Under the pieces are notes generated by a model. It saw only the letters and a program-made list of their open reading frames with translations, made no database searches and was not told the DNA's origin. Positions 1 through 11,500 of a stretch of 64,000 nucleotides of DNA are shown here, one piece after another (the stretch's first letter is position 1; the number at the start of each line of letters is the position of its first letter). The position numbers and the translations under genes were made by a program. This stretch comes from Reticulitermes speratus (taxonomy: Eukaryota > Arthropoda > Insecta > Blattodea > Rhinotermitidae). The stretch is from positions 7,901,178 through 7,965,177 of the forward strand of contig JAJKFL010000005.1 of NCBI GenBank assembly GCA_021186555.1. The letters are read 5' to 3'.

Positions 1-615
1 TGCCACAACGTTTACCAATGCTGCCTTCTGGTAATCTCAACATATTCATCAACATATGCTGCACCTCTCACTGCCAAGCCACCTCTCACCCTACCCTTTA
101 TGGTACTTTTTTATGCTGTGAATGTCCCCTAGCAGTTTCACAACAGTTAGTAAGTAGTTCCTGTGTGCTGCTCATCACACGACTCTGGAAAAAGAACTGT
201 TCCTGTAATGTGGCCCACCCCATCAACCTTCCCTTTCACTATCAGGTGCAAAGCTGTCAGTTGGACTCCTACATCATCTCAATATGCCAGCAACATATGA
301 CAGGACTGAAAGTGTACAACAGGAAAGACTATTACTGATCATGGTAGGAAAGTTTACCCCAATACTGCTAAATTCATGTAAATGTCACCACAGCCACTGT
401 GGCTGATGTGGTTCTTTTGTATTAATACATCCATGTGCACAACAGGTAGTGATGTGTCACATATTACAGCAAAATGCCTTAACTTTACTCGCATGGAACT
501 GGACAGGTGCCAAAGTATCAAATATTCTAGATTATCAGATGGTACTTATACTGACCTAATTTCTTACAAGTAATTTTTTGTTACTGCTCCTATACTTGGT
601 CTGCACACAACTAAC
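1..615. other. Unannotated flank
   Basis: No coding exon, repeat or RNA gene is recognisable here. Short open frames exist on both strands but have no domain and no splice-site support. Confidence 0.4.
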
Positions 616-775
616 CAGGAAAGCATTCCATTTGAATATCTCCCTCTGCTGGTTCAGGGTCATCAGGGTCCTCTTCTGTCTTTTCTGGAGTCTTCATAGC
701 TGAAGAGGCTGACAGAGTAGGAGACAACGGGTCAGGAGATACCACAACGGTTGATGTACAGACACTTTTGGAGGC
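616..775 (-). CDS. Possible internal exon, acidic/proline-rich
   Basis: On the minus strand a 53-codon open stretch reads like real protein. It is Ser/Thr/Pro-rich (VVVSPDPLSPTLSASS) and then acidic (TPEKTEEDPDDPEPAEGD). An AG precedes the first codon (GCC), and the 3' end fits a donor, CCTG|GTTAGT at 616/615. An in-frame stop just upstream of the AG means that, if real, it starts as an exon in phase 0. The composition resembles the low-complexity linker of ZAD zinc-finger proteins such as those elsewhere in this window. It could belong to a gene that continues beyond position 1. The polypyrimidine tract is weak and no partner exon was found, so this is tentative. Confidence 0.3.
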
Positions 776-3667
776 CTTTTAGGACATGTCCCAGACAGGT
801 CTGTTTCAATGATGAAGATTTTTTCTGGTAAAATGCAAAACTTCCAGTATTCAGACTACTCTCCTCAAGGGCCAAATTATGAAGATTTCCAAATTATCGG
901 ACATCGGCTGAAAGGCATTCTGCTGCAATCTGAAGAAACAAATCTGAGTTTTCCATTGCTGGCATATTTGATCAACTGTTTAAGGCCTAGTTGTTACTGT
1001 ATGTACCACTGGGTTTAACATCCAAAAATTTTACATTCTGCCAAGAGCGTATTTGTGTGTTTCATACATGGATCTCAAAACAGTAATTATTTCCCTAACC
1101 AGCATTAATTGGTTGATTTTTATAACCAACATAGATTGTGTTTACTGCAAACCCCAAACCGAATATTTAAATAAAATTCAGAAAACTTTTAGTCCTTTAA
1201 ACATTTAAATTGTCTTCAAGGAGAAATATACAATCCAAAAGAAACTCGCATATGGGAAAATAGGGTAAGTTCTTTGATGTCAGTTTAGATGACAACAAAC
1301 TGTAGCATGGTGACTAGAAAACTTAGTAACTGATGACAAACGTAAGTCTAACCATGAAAATGATACGTAGTAACTTTGACAGAAATTAAGACAAAACCTG
1401 CAGCACCCCCAATGTCATCAATGGCCAAGAGATGCAGTGGCCAGGAAATGCAGTGATGTGTGTGGAAAATTGACGTTCATACACTTTATTGTGCAGTTAC
1501 TTTCATCAATCTGTATTCATTCTGTTCATCAATTACAATATTCTTGGGCAAGCATTCAACATATCACATATAAAACTCTGATGATAATAATGCCCTCCAA
1601 ACATTTGGAAGACGAAAACATATTTGTTAATATTTCACATTTTAAATGGTGTTTAACAAGCTCAAACTGCTTGTGATGTTTGCAAAAAAACAAGACAGGC
1701 GATGTACACATAACATAACATTGTGCTGCATTCACATAATCAATGTTGCAATGGAAATGCAACAATGTGTTCTGTGTGGTGTTGAGCTACATGTCACTGT
1801 CAACAATATAAAAATATCGGGTGATGCACAAGAATATTTTTATGGCAAATAAATGTCACCAGCAACAATAAAACATACTTTCCTCTTCATGTAAAGTGCC
1901 CAATATTTTGTCACATTGTAAGCAAATGTAGAGTTCCTCGACAGATTGTCCGAGTCCCCAATATCAAATTTCATGAAAATCTGAGCATTGGAAGCCACAC
2001 TGATAAATGTGGGTGGGCATATGGATGGACAACTGTAATCGGCACTTTGCAAATGCATGTAAAAAGCAGGACCCTATCTTTAAAATTAGATGTCTTTTTT
2101 CATGCTGGTCTATACTTTGCCACAAAATGGCTTGGCAATCTAGGAAGGTTTTTGGAACTACAAGTGTTAAGTGGTGTTCCTACCTGGAAAATTTATTTGA
2201 AGCAAAGTGGAACAGAACCAATATGTATAACAGTGGCAAACCAGCACTCATGCATTTGTAATGATTGACTATACAAGCTGGTGCGTTTCATAATGCTATA
2301 TACATATCGCTCATGAAAGTAATTTGCTGTAACCCACCAATACACAATTTTACAGGAGACAGAAAAAACTTTGACAGATCCTTAATAGAAGAATTTAAGC
2401 AGTTTTTTTGTGGATACAACACTTTGACAGACTGTGTTTTTAACCCAACCCTCTAGTAATGTGAGGATCTCAATTTGAGGAACTGTGTGGCTTGCAACAA
2501 AGTGAATATGCAATGAGCAATATATCAGTATGTTGCTTCCAATCTGCTATCACAGAAATATTTGTAACCATCTGACACCAACAACTATCAGGTTACAAAT
2601 ACTGACTGTTATACCATCAGGAGGCCATAATAAACAGTGTATTAATTCTAAACATGAAGGTGATCACTCAGGAGTGCTGTCAGAACAAAAAGTCACTTAA
2701 GGTAGTGAAAGCTTAAGATACAAGTGTCTCCATGTTTACTGAATTATGATATTAAAAATCTTACATTAAAAAGAGCCAGGTTACTAATATCGATGAATAA
2801 TGAATGATGCAGAAAATCAGCCTGGTGTTAGTGACAAATTCTGAATGAGATACATATTACAATATGGGACAGAAATTTTCAGTGGTGGATTTCAGCTGCA
2901 GTATGCATGGCTTTCTTCTGTTTTTAAGATTATGTTACGCAGATAAATTCACGAACAATACAGAGGACCAGCCTTGAGGCATAATAATGCATAAAATCAT
3001 AGAAGGATGTGTTCATATATTCACTGCAGAGGTAAACTTGTATTATGCTTGTAGTGTTGTAGTGTAGTACATACATGGAGATGTTGCCATATTCAGAGTA
3101 CTTCAAATACTACTATAAAAAATCCCATCACATCTGTGGATATGGATTGCCAATTACACTCATTTTTTTCAACGCAGATTTCTCGTTTGTACATCTTATG
3201 CAACATCACCTTCACCCTATGCTTATTTGAACTCATTCAAATCCTCTGGCAACAAGATGTTATTCAAATGTACAAAAAGAAACATTTCAACCAGTTTACT
3301 GCAAATGGCACACATAACATGATACTGCCAGTCCAACTTGCTGTCTGAGACCCTGTGTCACGACTGTGGCTGCACAAAATTTCTGCTCCCCAGTAATGAA
3401 CAATGTGTGTGCAGACAGTATCCCTTCAAATGTAATGCATACATCTTCACAGCAATACTGCAACATATCCAGCATAAGCAAGAGCTTATTTCAGATTTCT
3501 GACGTTGCAGTGATGAACAAAACAGAAACGAAGTGACATAATAGGCAACATATGGCTAAATGAATAACTCTGACACTGAATGTCCCAGACATTTTTGCAA
3601 TCTAGATTAAAAGAACTACATTAATTTCAATTCCTGGAAAGTGTAATTCCTTTGCAGACTGCCCAGC
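776..3667. other. AT-rich stretch without recognisable features
   Basis: Both strands contain only short open frames with no motif. No terminal repeats, tRNA-like boxes or long inverted repeats were seen. Confidence 0.4.
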
Positions 3668-3857
3668 AGCCAAGTGGTCTTAATTTGACCATCCCTGTCA
3701 TAAGATAAATTATAAAAGTCTGCATTACAAACATATTCCCAACACTTCAGCAATACACTGCCATAAAAACATCTTAATTTGGCCATTCTTGACATAAGAC
3801 AAATTATAAAACTCTGCAATATAAATATTTTCATAACAGTTCCAACGATTTCCTGCC
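3668..3857. repeat. Two-copy tandem duplication, ~95 bp unit
   Basis: The segments 3668-3762 and 3763-3857 align end to end. Shared anchors include TCTTAATTTG, CATAAGA.AAATTATAAAA and a terminal CTGCC, offset by 94-95 bases. The copies have diverged moderately. No gene function is implied. Confidence 0.7.
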
Positions 3858-4025
3858 ATAACATCTCTTCTCAAAAGCTGCATTAAAAAAGTTTCAGACG
3901 TTCTGCATTTCCAAAATAAGTTTAGAGAATACCACCTGTGAAGTAAAGCATCCCCTTCCCTTCACAAACATTGAACAAAATTATCAATACCATTTAATTT
4001 CAAACAAATTATAACCAGGTGACTT

Positions 4026-4030
<5 letters not shown>

Positions 4031-4056
<26 letters not shown>

Positions 4057-4061
4057 AGAAA
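4031..4061. repeat. (GA)n microsatellite
   Basis: About 15 uninterrupted GA units are followed by an AGAA-rich tail. Confidence 0.95.
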
Positions 4062-4371
4062 AGAAAAGAGGAAGCATCACAAATTGAGCAAAAAATTGCC
4101 CAAGTCCCCAAAAATTTTCAGCATAAACCCAGAGAAGAAACACCGCAACTCCGTCAGCACCACGCATTTCACGAGCACAATATATATGTATAAAAAAACT
4201 GAAATTGAGAATATTCATTCAGTCAATTTCCAAATTATCACACTTTTATTGCATCGTTCAGTGTAAACATAAAAAACTGAACAAGTTACTGAAAAAGGGG
4301 ATCACAAGGCTGACTAATTAAATATTAACAAGTCTTTTGTACACTTCAAAAGTAACATGTTTTTAAATAAC

Positions 4372-4412
<41 letters not shown>
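4372..4412. repeat. (AAT)n microsatellite
   Basis: About 13 AAT units form a perfect trinucleotide run. Confidence 0.95.
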
Positions 4413-4413
<1 letters not shown>

Positions 4414-5583
4414 TAAAATAAACATCAACAGATGCACAAAAACATTTTCAGCATTCAAAATACTAAACATATTTAAACAGTTGTAAATCTTCTTGCACAT
4501 TACTTCTTGTACTATACTATTCTCAAAGAACGATAGCCATGAATTTGACATAGTACAGTAAGGACAGTGATCTCAAACTACAGTTTCACGCAGTAGCATA
4601 AATCAGCCCTCAGCATACATTCTCGTCACGTTAACACGTCACATCTTTATAATACCTACATGCAGATGTTTCACTGTTCACAAAATATGCTCCTTCCCTT
4701 CTGCTCTTAGCATACTAAATAATGTGCAAGTTCTACTGCAACTTCAGCCTATGCCTACCACTTACTAGATGAAGATTAAAGGTATCAAAATCCAGGGCCC
4801 ATAACAAAACAAGACCACCGATGTAATTTTGCATTTTTACACCATGCACTTCACTATTTGCTGAAACAGAGCATCATATAGAAAAGAAAAGGGGTGAAGA
4901 ACATATTCTGATACCCATATACAAAATGTGACACGTACAATATTCTTCCACATGAGAAACATGCCTTCCAGTTTTAATATATTCCTGTACCTCTATGTCC
5001 TGTCTTAGACCTTCATAATTAAAACAGGCAGAGAGAAAAATATACATGCGTCTGCTTGCAGACACATTACACAATGACATGCCCTTTTAAGCATTTTATG
5101 TGGGACTGCTATAAGCCTTACCGTTAGAACACACAAAAACTGTAACTTACCATAACTTTGCCCAAACCACTTCCAGCAAAAGACTGTCAACATCAATACA
5201 ACCATTCTGCATTCCTATATAGGAATTGAAGCCTCATGATCCTGATCACAGCGATAACCTTTAGAAAGCCTAATAAAAACTCACTAGAGCATCAGGCCAA
5301 CACTTATAGGTTGAGTATGAGAAAAAACACCCTATATTTGTACTGCAGACTATGACAGCAGGGGAAACAAACTATAAGACGTCAGCCCTAGTTTCCCAAC
5401 ACGTGAAAATACGACCAGATATAGTGCAACTGTGTACCACTAGCTACTGCCAAGTTTGTTTACTGTGAATCTGTGTTGTGACACTGCAATAGGACACTGC
5501 ATTGTTGTGAAACCGACATTTTGGTGTGTTGGTGTTGAATGTGTTCTGCGACTGTTCTAGCCCAGTGCAATGGCAGACCTCAA
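4413..5583. other. Unannotated intergenic stretch
   Basis: Only short non-conserved open frames are seen. The stretch lies 3' of gene A (minus strand). A very long 3' UTR reaching here cannot be excluded, because no clear minus-strand polyadenylation signal was found close to the gene A stop. Confidence 0.35.
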
Positions 5584-5747
5584 CCCTTTGACACCAGAAT
5601 TAAATTCCCAGTGTCATGTGCAGGAGACCAGAAATGAAACAAGAGCTGAATAAGGAGACCAACAAATGGATGTCATCTATACTTGACGTTTGGCATTTTG
5701 GGCATTACACTGTGTGACAGGTATACGTGATGTTAGGCATCAAAGAG
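5584..5747 (+). mobile_element. piggyBac-type MITE (diverged copy)
   Basis: The left end reads CCCTTTGACACCAGAATTAA and the right end CAAAGAGTT. Both match the ends of the better copy at 7092-7253, as do internal anchors (TTGACGTTTGGCATTTT against CTGACGTAACGTATTTT). The expected TTAA flanks have decayed to TCAA and a TTGC-like sequence. It is the oldest-looking of four family members in the window. Confidence 0.6.
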
Positions 5748-5756
5748 TTGCTAAAC

Positions 5757-6360
5757 AAAGAATTTGTAACAAGTTGTTTTAACCTTGAGAAAACACCTTA
5801 CAAGACTTACAAAATGCTAACAACGCATTTCATGACAACATCAGTGTAACATAAAACTCTGAAGGGCATTCACATTTCAAAACTGGTCAAACTTCAGTTG
5901 AGGATTTTACACTTTCAGGTTGCATATCATCAAGTTGGACTGATGAAAATGTGAAAAAAAAAAAAATGCATCAAGTCATCCACGAGGACAGACAGCATAT
6001 GATTAATGATGTCGTAAGTCATTTAAGGGAGAATGTAAGGAGACAATGCCCAGACAAGTGGCACCCACAGGACTGGTTTCTGCTAATATGTTCCAGCCCC
6101 AAAAGCTTTGCCCATACAGCAGTTTTTCACCTAAAACATGGCAGTGGAGCCCATACCACTACTTCCCCAACCTAGAGACTTCTTCCTGTTCACAGTTAAA
6201 GGGATGAAGATTCCTGGATATCACAGCAATTCAAGCTGAATAACACGTGGTGCTGGACAGCATCAAAACCAGGAGTCCGGAGATGCTTCCGGCAGTGGGA
6301 GAGGCGGTGGGACCATATAAACTCAGAATGAGACTCCTTTAGAGGGAAAAATACTGATAT
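5757..6360 (+). pseudogene. mariner transposase relic
   Basis: Broken frames retain mariner landmarks in order. There is an N-terminal helix-turn-helix-like piece (FVTSCFNLEKTPYKTYKML), then the linker block GQTSVEDF and WTDENV, then IHEDRQHMINDVV. After a jump come RRQCPDKWHPQDWFL, which in intact relatives precedes the second catalytic Asp, and the C-terminal FRQWERRWDHINSE. The segment between the N-terminal and catalytic parts is missing and the HHDNA and SPDLAP motifs are not intact. Its length of about 600 bp, against about 1.3 kb for a full mariner, indicates internal deletion. It lies 1.2 kb beyond the gene A stop and cannot encode an active enzyme. Confidence 0.7.
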
Positions 6361-7087
6361 GTAACTAAGGTAAGCCTAAAATTTTATATCACAGAGGTCT
6401 GAGAACTTTTGGCCTACGCCTCATACACGTGCTCATGAAAAACATGACAGGAATACCCAGACATTTTCAATATTGCACAGGAGGAATAAATAAACGCCTG
6501 TCTTCTGAGGTGGCACATGTATGTAGCAGCAAAAGCACAGAATAACAAAATCACCAACACTCATAAAAATGTAAAGCTGAATACCTGAGATCAGTTGGCC
6601 TGAAAAATCTACCTACACCACAGATGTGGTTAATCAAAACCTGTTCCTTCATGCATAAATATGTGTTAGGTCTCTCAAGGTTGCTACAGCTATGCCTGCA
6701 AGATGCCACCGCTACAAGAAGTAACTATGACCACAATCTTTTCTCTTGTAAATAATCGAATGTCACTTGGTACATCACAACAGACTTTCTAAAGCTGTGA
6801 ATATGACTAGAGTAACATGCTGTGGCATCACAGTATTTAAAGCAGCAAGCAGAATGAATGCTGAGAGCTATAATACACAAGAACCTCTCAATATGAAATT
6901 CCCACAGAAAGCAAAAAAAGACATTTCTTAACTGCTAAAGCTATGGCACACACTTCACTTGATAACTGTAACAATTTCACTTAACCACACAACCATAAGC
7001 ATCCTGTACCAACATAATACTGGTATTGTGAACAAGGAATGACAATACATGACAGTGTTTCTACAATTAACTCTTCAGGCCTTTACT
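6361..7087. other. Gene A 3' flank, no clear features
   Basis: No coding or repeat feature is recognised. It may be partly 3' UTR of gene A, transcribed on the minus strand. Confidence 0.35.
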
Positions 7088-7091
7088 TTAA

Positions 7092-7253
7092 CCCTTTGGT
7101 GCCAGAATTAAATGCCTGGTGACACCACAGAAAAACAGAATTTAAATGAGAACTGCATACGAAAGGCCAGTAAATGCCACCACCTTAACCTGACGTAACG
7201 TATTTTCAGCACCTCACTGCATGAAGGATACACTTCATCTTTGGTCCAAAGGG
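7092..7253 (+). mobile_element. piggyBac-type MITE with perfect TTAA flanks
   Basis: A 162-bp element begins CCCTTTGGTGCCAGAATTAA and ends TCCAAAGGG. Inverted ends CCCTTTGG/CCAAAGGG are flanked on both sides by TTAA (7088-7091, 7254-7257), the target duplication diagnostic of piggyBac. It has no coding capacity. It lies about 320 bp beyond the gene A stop, so it may sit in the 3' UTR. Confidence 0.85.
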
Positions 7254-7576
7254 TTAAAAGTAAATTCATTTACACATGTGAAGCAGCCACTGATGTAATC
7301 CAATCATCCACTCATAAATGTGTCAGCTCCAACACATTACATAATAACAAAACGTAAATCTCAAATAACAAAACCTAAATCTCAACTTCATTATGTAACG
7401 CACCTTAAGGTAGGTCTGATAGTGTAATTTAACAAACAATAAAACAAACAAAAATACATAAATAAGGAGTATATTCATTGAGGAACTTCATTACTAATAC
7501 CACGTAAAGCTGGCAAGAGTATTCTTATAAATATAACCAGTACAACTTCATTACAGGCCACTTCATAAAACATTCT

Positions 7577-8585
7577 TCAAAGATCATGTTTCCGCATATG
7601 TGTGATCATGATGGTCCTTGTCACAAACCCCCTGTTACACACAACACACTTGTAGGGTCTCTCACCTGTGTGATAACGTCTGTGCACTGTAAGGGTTGAT
7701 GCCTGAGTAAATGACTTACCACAGGTCATGCACTTGTAGGGGCGCTCCCCAGTGTGTATACGCTGATGAACGACAAAGTACTTACGATGTGAGAAGCCCT
7801 TCCCACAAACGTCACAAACCAGGGGCTTCTCACCTGAATGCATCATCATATGGCAATGGAGCGACTCCTTGCTTGTCAGTTCCTTCCCGCAGATCTCACA
7901 CGAATAACTTTTCTCTCCTGTATGGGTCCGTATGTGTTGCAATAAACTCCTCTTCACAGAAAAAACTTTCCCACAGAAACTACATGTTAGGCTGCTTTGT
8001 GAATTCTTATGACTTTTGGTGTGATGGTTGTAACTGTTCCTTGTTTCAAATGTCAGATCACATATGCCACAAGCAAATGGCTTGTTACTACTGGAATGTA
8101 TATCATTCTGATCTGCTCCCAATGCATGAGTTTTCAAGTGTGTGTCAAGAGTCTTCTTGTACCTGAACCGGATGCTACACATACCGCAAGGATAAGGTTT
8201 GACTTCCATGTGCATTGCACTGTGCATTTTTAAGTGATGATGAGTCAAGAAGGTTTTGTTGCACACTTTACAACCAAACTTCCTTTCCTCATGACTCTTC
8301 ATATGATATGAAAGCTTAAAAGAACTAGAAAACGTTTCCAAACACTCTGCGCACCTGAAAAGTGTCTCTTTACTGTGAGTGACCATGTGTACACATAATG
8401 CATCACCAGTTGAAAACAGCTTCCCACATTTCTTACAAGGGTAACAGTTAGGAGGCACTGAAACAGGATTGGTGTTGCTTTCAAACTGAATTACCTCAGT
8501 TGTAATTTCTCCAGGGTTATTTAGCACATGGAATATACTCGACAGGTTCCCAAATGATCCTTGAGCATTTGTATCATTGGTAGAC
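7577..8585 (-). CDS. Gene A exon 4: ten C2H2 fingers and stop
   Basis: The acceptor is TTTTTTCAG, and the first base completes the split Gly codon 255. Ten fingers follow. The first begins CKKCGKLF and the last reads CVVCNRGF...HMRKH, followed only by DL and the stop. Linkers between fingers 6 and 10 read TGEKSY, SGEKPL, TGERPY, TGERPY, so fingers 6-10 probably form the continuous DNA-reading unit, while fingers 1-5 have irregular spacers. All zinc ligands are present in all ten. Confidence 0.95.
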
Positions 8586-11500
8586 CTGAAAAAAAAAAAT
8601 GTCATGAATGACAAATAAAACAATAATATATGCATTTAGAAACAATATTACTAGAAGGTGCATTCAAAAACACATACAAAACTGGTGTTTCATTATCTAA
8701 TTAACATAATTAACAACTGGTGACCTTAAGTGTTCAAACTGAATATTGACTACACCTTCATTATTTCGATATATCAGGCTATTCCTCCGTGGTGTAACGG
8801 GGCTGTCTGTTTGTTCAAGGCACTAAACTGCAATGCAATGAAACTACATTAAGTTTGAAACTTACACTTCCCAAAGACAGCCCCAACGATGAAACCAGTA
8901 CAAAACGGAAAGGCATTACACCTTTGGAAAATTCCAACAAAGGTCAATTTCCGTTTTATAAGGTTTAAATCAAATGTTATGAAATGCTTAGCACCAAGGC
9001 ACTACTCTAGGTTCCTCTTTATAAAAACAATATTCAACATACCTGAAAAGTGATCTTCACCAGGAATTTTCCAAGGCTTCTTGCCACCAACCCTGATGCC
9101 CAGAATGTTTAAAATCAAAAACAAATCAAATGTCTTTGATTTAACAACAGAAGCCAGGGTTCAAACTTGTCACAAATCACAATCATTCGCTTGCTTCTCA
9201 GAATCAACCGTCAAAACAAATTCACTTTCAGTCGATGATTCCTCGGCGCATAAGTTTACTGAGAGAGAGCCATGTCCATCACGAACTGTTACAAAGCATT
9301 CCAGCACGAAAAAATGAAACAATCGGTTCAATAAAATAAAATGTTAGAGAAGTGTCATCTCCGTTTCATACAAGTCTCACTGTACAGCCTGCTAGTTCAT
9401 ACCACTCACCACAAAGTTCTGCTTTGACTTAGGTAAATGCAGTTTGTAATCAACAACAGTTTCAGAATTGTGAAAATCAAGTCTGTATGTCGAGCACAAT
9501 AAGCCTAAGGCTGCGGTGCATCCGGAGCGAATGCCAACGGGCCCATAGAAAGAAGAAGAAGAAGTCTGTATGTGGATAGCAGTAATGAGAATTTAATTAC
9601 TCTCCAGCAAGACCACACCTCCAGCTCCTATCTCACACTTCAATGTGGTATGTAACCCACACTCCATCTTTAACTGTTGTGTCATAAAGATGTTGCAGTA
9701 CAGTAGAACCTTGTTTCAACAAATTTCCTATCAAGCAGGCCTACAAACTTATATTCTTTCAATGACAATCATACTTCAATACAACACACCTTTCTCTCAT
9801 AAAATCTATGTCTCAACCCAACAGAAGGAAGTGACAAACAGTCCCGTAGGTCTTCAGCTGATGTTTCCTCTCCCTCCCACCCACACTTTGATCCATGCAA
9901 CATGTAGAACTTCAGGATCCAGCTGCTGTCCTTGCAGTAAACCTACCTGACCATGCTATTCAACATCCTGGAGAAGAGACCATTAAAACAAGGTTGTACT
10001 GTACACATTTGCAATAGCATTGACACCCTCCTGGGCCCCAGTCACAAAATCACTTGCTACTGTTACAAAGTAGCGAATGCCATTCCAAGAATGCCTTGTT
10101 GGTCAACATGAAACCTTCCAACAGAGTTCTACACAGTATACACCCAAATAATCCACCATTTACAACAAATATACAAAACTAATCTACAATAAAGGTCAGC
10201 TGTTCTTATACCAGTATGGACTTCACAAAAACATTGTTTTCCTTTGGTACTGAGCACTAATTATTATTCCAACAACTACATATGTTCTACTTATATATTT
10301 TTTTATTGAAGTCAGAGTAAACAAAACATAAAAATAGTAACCTACCATCCTATCCAATGGAAGCAGCCAACATCAAACTATACCTAGCATATCAGCAGGA
10401 CCATTCCTTGGGGATGCAGGGCATTAAGAAATAAATATAAGCAACACTCGTTACATTTTGCACACTTAAAAAAATAAGTTCAATGGCAGCTAAATGAGGG
10501 TGAATTTTGAAGGTTCCTAGCCACATATTCTAAATTGGGTTTATTTTGATGTATACTGAAATCAGTATATCAGTATAAAGTTTATGTAATTTAAACTACA
10601 AATGACCCATCACAATTATGCCACATAGATGTAGTTTCTCAACTTCCCTGATACAGTAAAACATCAACTTACGTTAAGTTTCGTGCCATTTCTTTCTCAG
10701 CTTCTCCTGAGACACAGTTGTCCATAGCCATTAACAATTTTCAAGATTAAAGACCTTCACTCACTAGATGTCACTTCGGCTTAGACTGTCAACATAATCC
10801 TGTGCCTGCAAAGGTGCCACCTACATACCCAGTGCAGAACTTCCCTCAGAGAGTACTCATGGCATCCTAGGTTCTGAACAAAGGTCAACACCACCCATGT
10901 CATGACATTCTCAATGCAATGTGCAAACCATGCACAAAGTTTGCAGACCACTTTCATTAATTTCAGTTTAATTACAAAGTAAACATTTTAATGACAAAGT
11001 ACAGATGAGTGACATGTACCAGTACATGTTACTTAAAATTCAACATCACTGCCAGTCAAATGCTTGCAGCAATTAATACAAATGGCCACTGAATTGCTAT
11101 GTACATTTCACTGCCTACCCATTAACCCTTCAGTACTACACTGAGCAACAGAAGTGGTCACTGCCATGGAACAGTTATGTTGCTGTCTACACTTCACTGG
11201 CTAGCCTACTGCCAACCCAGCAGCTCGTTAGGTAACTGGATGATTTGAATTGCTACCCTAAATGGGAGACAGGTCAGCAGTCAAACAAAAACACTTTTTT
11301 CCCCCCACAGATTATCTTCCCTCTCCCATCTGTTTTAATTCTCCAAAAATAATGTTGTCACTTTAGTGTTCCTTCACATCTTTTAAATTTTAATTTTCTT
11401 ATGAGCCACAAGTATCATAATACACTTCCATACTGCTGCCCTCACATTCAATAAACTGTGTTTGGTATTCTAGTGTGCTAAATTTATTTTAATTTTGATT

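Noticed and set aside
4031-4412. Repeat-rich stretch considered as a CRISPR-like or satellite array
   Set aside because: It is only two ordinary microsatellites, (GA)n and (AAT)n, with unrelated sequence between them.
7711-8166. 151-codon plus-strand open frame
   Set aside because: It lies opposite the gene A finger exon. Its Cys/His pattern comes from reading the finger repeats on the wrong strand.
8770-8890. Possible tRNA-derived SINE
   Set aside because: A box-A-like GTGGTGTAACGG is present, but there is no box B, no tail and no target duplication.
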